From contig JAFVTJ010000168.1 in NCBI GenBank assembly GCA_017503305.1, forward strand, positions 1 through 7,201: a stretch of 7,201 nucleotides of DNA. The letters are read 5' to 3'. The DNA is from Clostridia bacterium (lineage in GTDB: Bacteria; Bacillota_A; Clostridia; Oscillospirales; Acutalibacteraceae). Shown piece by piece: positions 5,807-7,201 of the stretch. The position numbers and the translations under genes were made by a program. Every line of letters starts with the position of its first letter. The first letter of the stretch is position 1. The notes beneath the pieces are model-generated. The model did not search any database, was not told the DNA's origin, and saw only the letters and a program-made list of their open reading frames with translations.

Positions 5807-6495
5807 TGACTGATTTAAGCTTAAGACTTAAAACCATCGCTACCCTTGTGCCAAACGGTGCAAGGGTTTGTGATGTGGGCACAGATCACGCTTATCTGCC
5901 CATTTTTCTCAAAAAAAGCGGTATTGCCAAAAGCGTTATTGCCACCGACCTTAACGAAAAACCGCTTCAAAACGCAAAGGCCCATATTATAGACAGTGGC
6001 CTTTCGGATATTTCGCTTCGCCTTTGCGACGGGCTTTCGGCCGTTGGTGAGCACGAAGCCGACACCGTTATTATTGCAGGTATGGGCGGCGAGGTTATTG
6101 TAGGCATTTTAAAATCTTGCGAATGGGCCCAAAAGGTCGATAAAACCTTTATTTTGCAACCCACAACCTCGGCTGAGGTTTTGCGTGAGTTTTTGTGCAA
6201 AAACGGCTTTGAAATAGAAAGCGAAACCCCCGTTTTTGAAAACGGTAAATTGTATTCGATTATAAAAGTAAAATTTACCGGTAGCACCTGTGATTTTCCC
6301 GAACATTTTTATTACACGGGTAAAATCCCCCTGACAAATGAGGGTGTTTTATACCTTAAAAAGCAACAAAAAAGGGTTTGTGATTGTTTTAAAGCCCTTG
6401 AAAACGTTTCGCAAAAAAGGGACGATTACCTTAAAAACAAATCAATTTATGACGAGATTACAAAAATTTTAACGGAGAGTAAAAATGGCATTTGA
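5806..6495 (+). CDS. trmK: tRNA (adenine(22)-N1)-methyltransferase
   Basis: A 229-residue SAM-dependent enzyme that makes m1A at position 22 of tRNAs in Bacillota. The Rossmann-type domain covers about 3-162: LSLRLKTIATLVPNGARVCD, then motif I DVGTDHAYLP (23-32), an acidic residue D48 in ATDLN, CDGLSAV (74-80) and GMGG (92-95). The later motif reads LQPTTSAEVLREFL (117-130); most relatives I recall have QPN here, so T120 replaces the usual Asn. The C-terminal part (about 165-229) is Lys/Glu-rich and helical, as in the coiled-coil tail of TrmK. The ATG overlaps the preceding stop by one base and has no ribosome site of its own, which points to reinitiation after the DUF1858 gene. Its TGA lies 11 bases into rqcH. 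TrmK is often beside a Nif3-family gene; here it is not. Confidence 0.93.
   Translation: MTDLSLRLKTIATLVPNGARVCDVGTDHAYLPIFLKKSGIAKSVIATDLNEKPLQNAKAHIIDSGLSDISLRLCDGLSAVGEHEADTVIIAGMGGEVIVGILKSCEWAQKVDKTFILQPTTSAEVLREFLCKNGFEIESETPVFENGKLYSIIKVKFTGSTCDFPEHFYYTGKIPLTNEGVLYLKKQQKRVCDCFKALENVSQKRDDYLKNKSIYDEITKILTESKNGI
6474..6477 (+). promoter_or_regulatory. Ribosome binding site of rqcH inside the end of trmK
   Basis: GGAG (within CGGAGAG) in the last codons of trmK is 7 bases before ATG 6485. The rqcH start is therefore within trmK, with an 11-base overlap in another frame. Confidence 0.75.
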
Positions 6496-7201
6496 CGGCG
6501 CATTTCTTTACAAGGTTTTAGCGGAGCTTAAAACCGCAGTAGACTGCCATATTGATAAAATTTACCAGCCCTCACGTGATGAGTTGGTCTTTTTGTTGCG
6601 CAAAAAAGGCTTTCAAAAGCGCCTTTTAATCAATGCCAAGCCGGGTTTTTCAAGGGTGCAATTTACCGAAAACAAGTACGAAAACCCTGCAGTGCCGCCA
6701 ATGTTTTGCATGCTGCTTCGCAAATATTTATCCGCCGCAAGACTTATGGACGTTTTACAACCCGCGCTCGAAAGGGTGGCAATTTTTGTTTTTTCCACCA
6801 CAAACGAAATGGGCGACATTGCCGAAATTCGCTTAATATGCGAGCTTATTGGCAACAAGACAAACGTTATTTTGGTAAATAGCGACGGTAAGATTATTGA
6901 CGCGCTAAGACACAGCGACGTTGAAACCTCCGAACGCCTGATTTTACCGGGTGCTAAATACCATTTACCCCCAAAGCCCGAAAAATTAAACCCCATAACC
7001 ACCCCCGTAAACGATATTTTAAAAAGCGCAAACCAAAACTCGCTTTTATCGGTTGTGGATGGTTTTTCTCCCCTTATTTGCCGCGAGATTGAAACTTTTC
7101 AATCCTTAGAATGCGGCCTTAAAACCATTTTAAAAGACCTTAAGGAAAACAATTTGCCTACGCTTATCTACAACGCATTAGGCGAGCCTATGGATTACAC
7201 C
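6485..7201 (+). CDS. rqcH: RqcH/NFACT ribosome quality-control factor, N-terminal 239 residues (runs off the right edge)
   Basis: The first 239 residues of an NFACT-family protein (older name fibronectin-binding protein, Fbp/YloA); the whole protein is usually about 560-590 residues. RqcH binds the 50S subunit with a stalled peptidyl-tRNA and recruits tRNA-Ala to add alanine tails that mark the peptide for proteolysis. The NFACT-N domain is clear: MAFDGAFLYKVLAEL at 1-15, HIDKIYQPSRDEL at 22-34, NPAVPPMFCMLLRKYLSAAR at 67-86, LQPALERVAIFVFSTTNEMG at 91-110, then GDIAEIRLICELIGNKTNVI and LPGAKYHLPPKP. The acidic-Arg pair E96-R97 lies where B. subtilis RqcH has the functionally important Asp-Arg, as I recall it. 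The later HhH, coiled-coil and NFACT-R domains are outside the window. It is the last visible gene of the yhaM operon. Confidence 0.95.
   Translation, partial: MAFDGAFLYKVLAELKTAVDCHIDKIYQPSRDELVFLLRKKGFQKRLLINAKPGFSRVQFTENKYENPAVPPMFCMLLRKYLSAARLMDVLQPALERVAIFVFSTTNEMGDIAEIRLICELIGNKTNVILVNSDGKIIDALRHSDVETSERLILPGAKYHLPPKPEKLNPITTPVNDILKSANQNSLLSVVDGFSPLICREIETFQSLECGLKTILKDLKENNLPTLIYNALGEPMDYT

Noticed and set aside
6613..7002. A 129-residue minus-strand open frame over rqcH
   Set aside because: It is antisense to the strongly conserved NFACT-N domain and has no sign of being coding.

Overview
This looks like chromosomal DNA of a Gram-positive anaerobe of the class Clostridia, most likely a gut Oscillospiraceae/Ruminococcaceae-type bacterium. 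The basis is gene content: a SigH-like sigma factor, YhaM, TrmK, RqcH/NFACT and an OmpR-type two-component system. Consensus sigma-A promoters, strong AGGAGG-like ribosome sites and moderately AT-rich DNA fit this. The lineage is inferred from protein resemblance; no 16S or other marker is present.

Layout. (1) 1-572: the left edge is odd. A plus-strand frame with very biased codons (3-233, C-terminal end of an unknown protein) runs directly into the N-terminal part of a minus-strand sensor histidine kinase (starts at 572) with no space between them, so the kinase lacks any visible TM2, HAMP, HisKA or ATPase part. This is either a rearrangement or an assembly junction. (2) 576-1259, minus: the OmpR/PhoB response regulator partner, translated just before the kinase, with a TTG start. 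(3) 1334-1672, minus: a 96-residue double zinc-ribbon protein with a clear intrinsic terminator. (4) 1781-2350, minus: a SigH-like sigma factor. (5) 2351-2493: a compact divergent promoter region, with a near-perfect sigma-A promoter for the sigma factor and an extended -10 promoter for the amidase, plus three GACAAT repeats over the sigma promoter. (6) 2494-4557, plus: a 687-residue membrane-anchored N-acetylmuramoyl-L-alanine amidase. (7) 4562-7201, plus: a promoter followed by a tightly packed operon yhaM - DUF1858 redox protein - trmK - rqcH, the last running off the window.

Functionally the left half is regulatory and cell-envelope (sensor/regulator, alternative sigma, wall hydrolase). 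The right half concerns RNA and translation quality: a 3'-5' exoribonuclease, a tRNA m1A22 methyltransferase and the ribosome-rescue factor that adds C-terminal alanine tails, with a small cysteine-rich protein placed between them. I do not see a wholly new system, CRISPR array, tRNA, rRNA or mobile element. The points most worth checking are the junction near 210-235, the repeats over the sigma promoter, and the cysteine-rich small protein inside the RNA operon.
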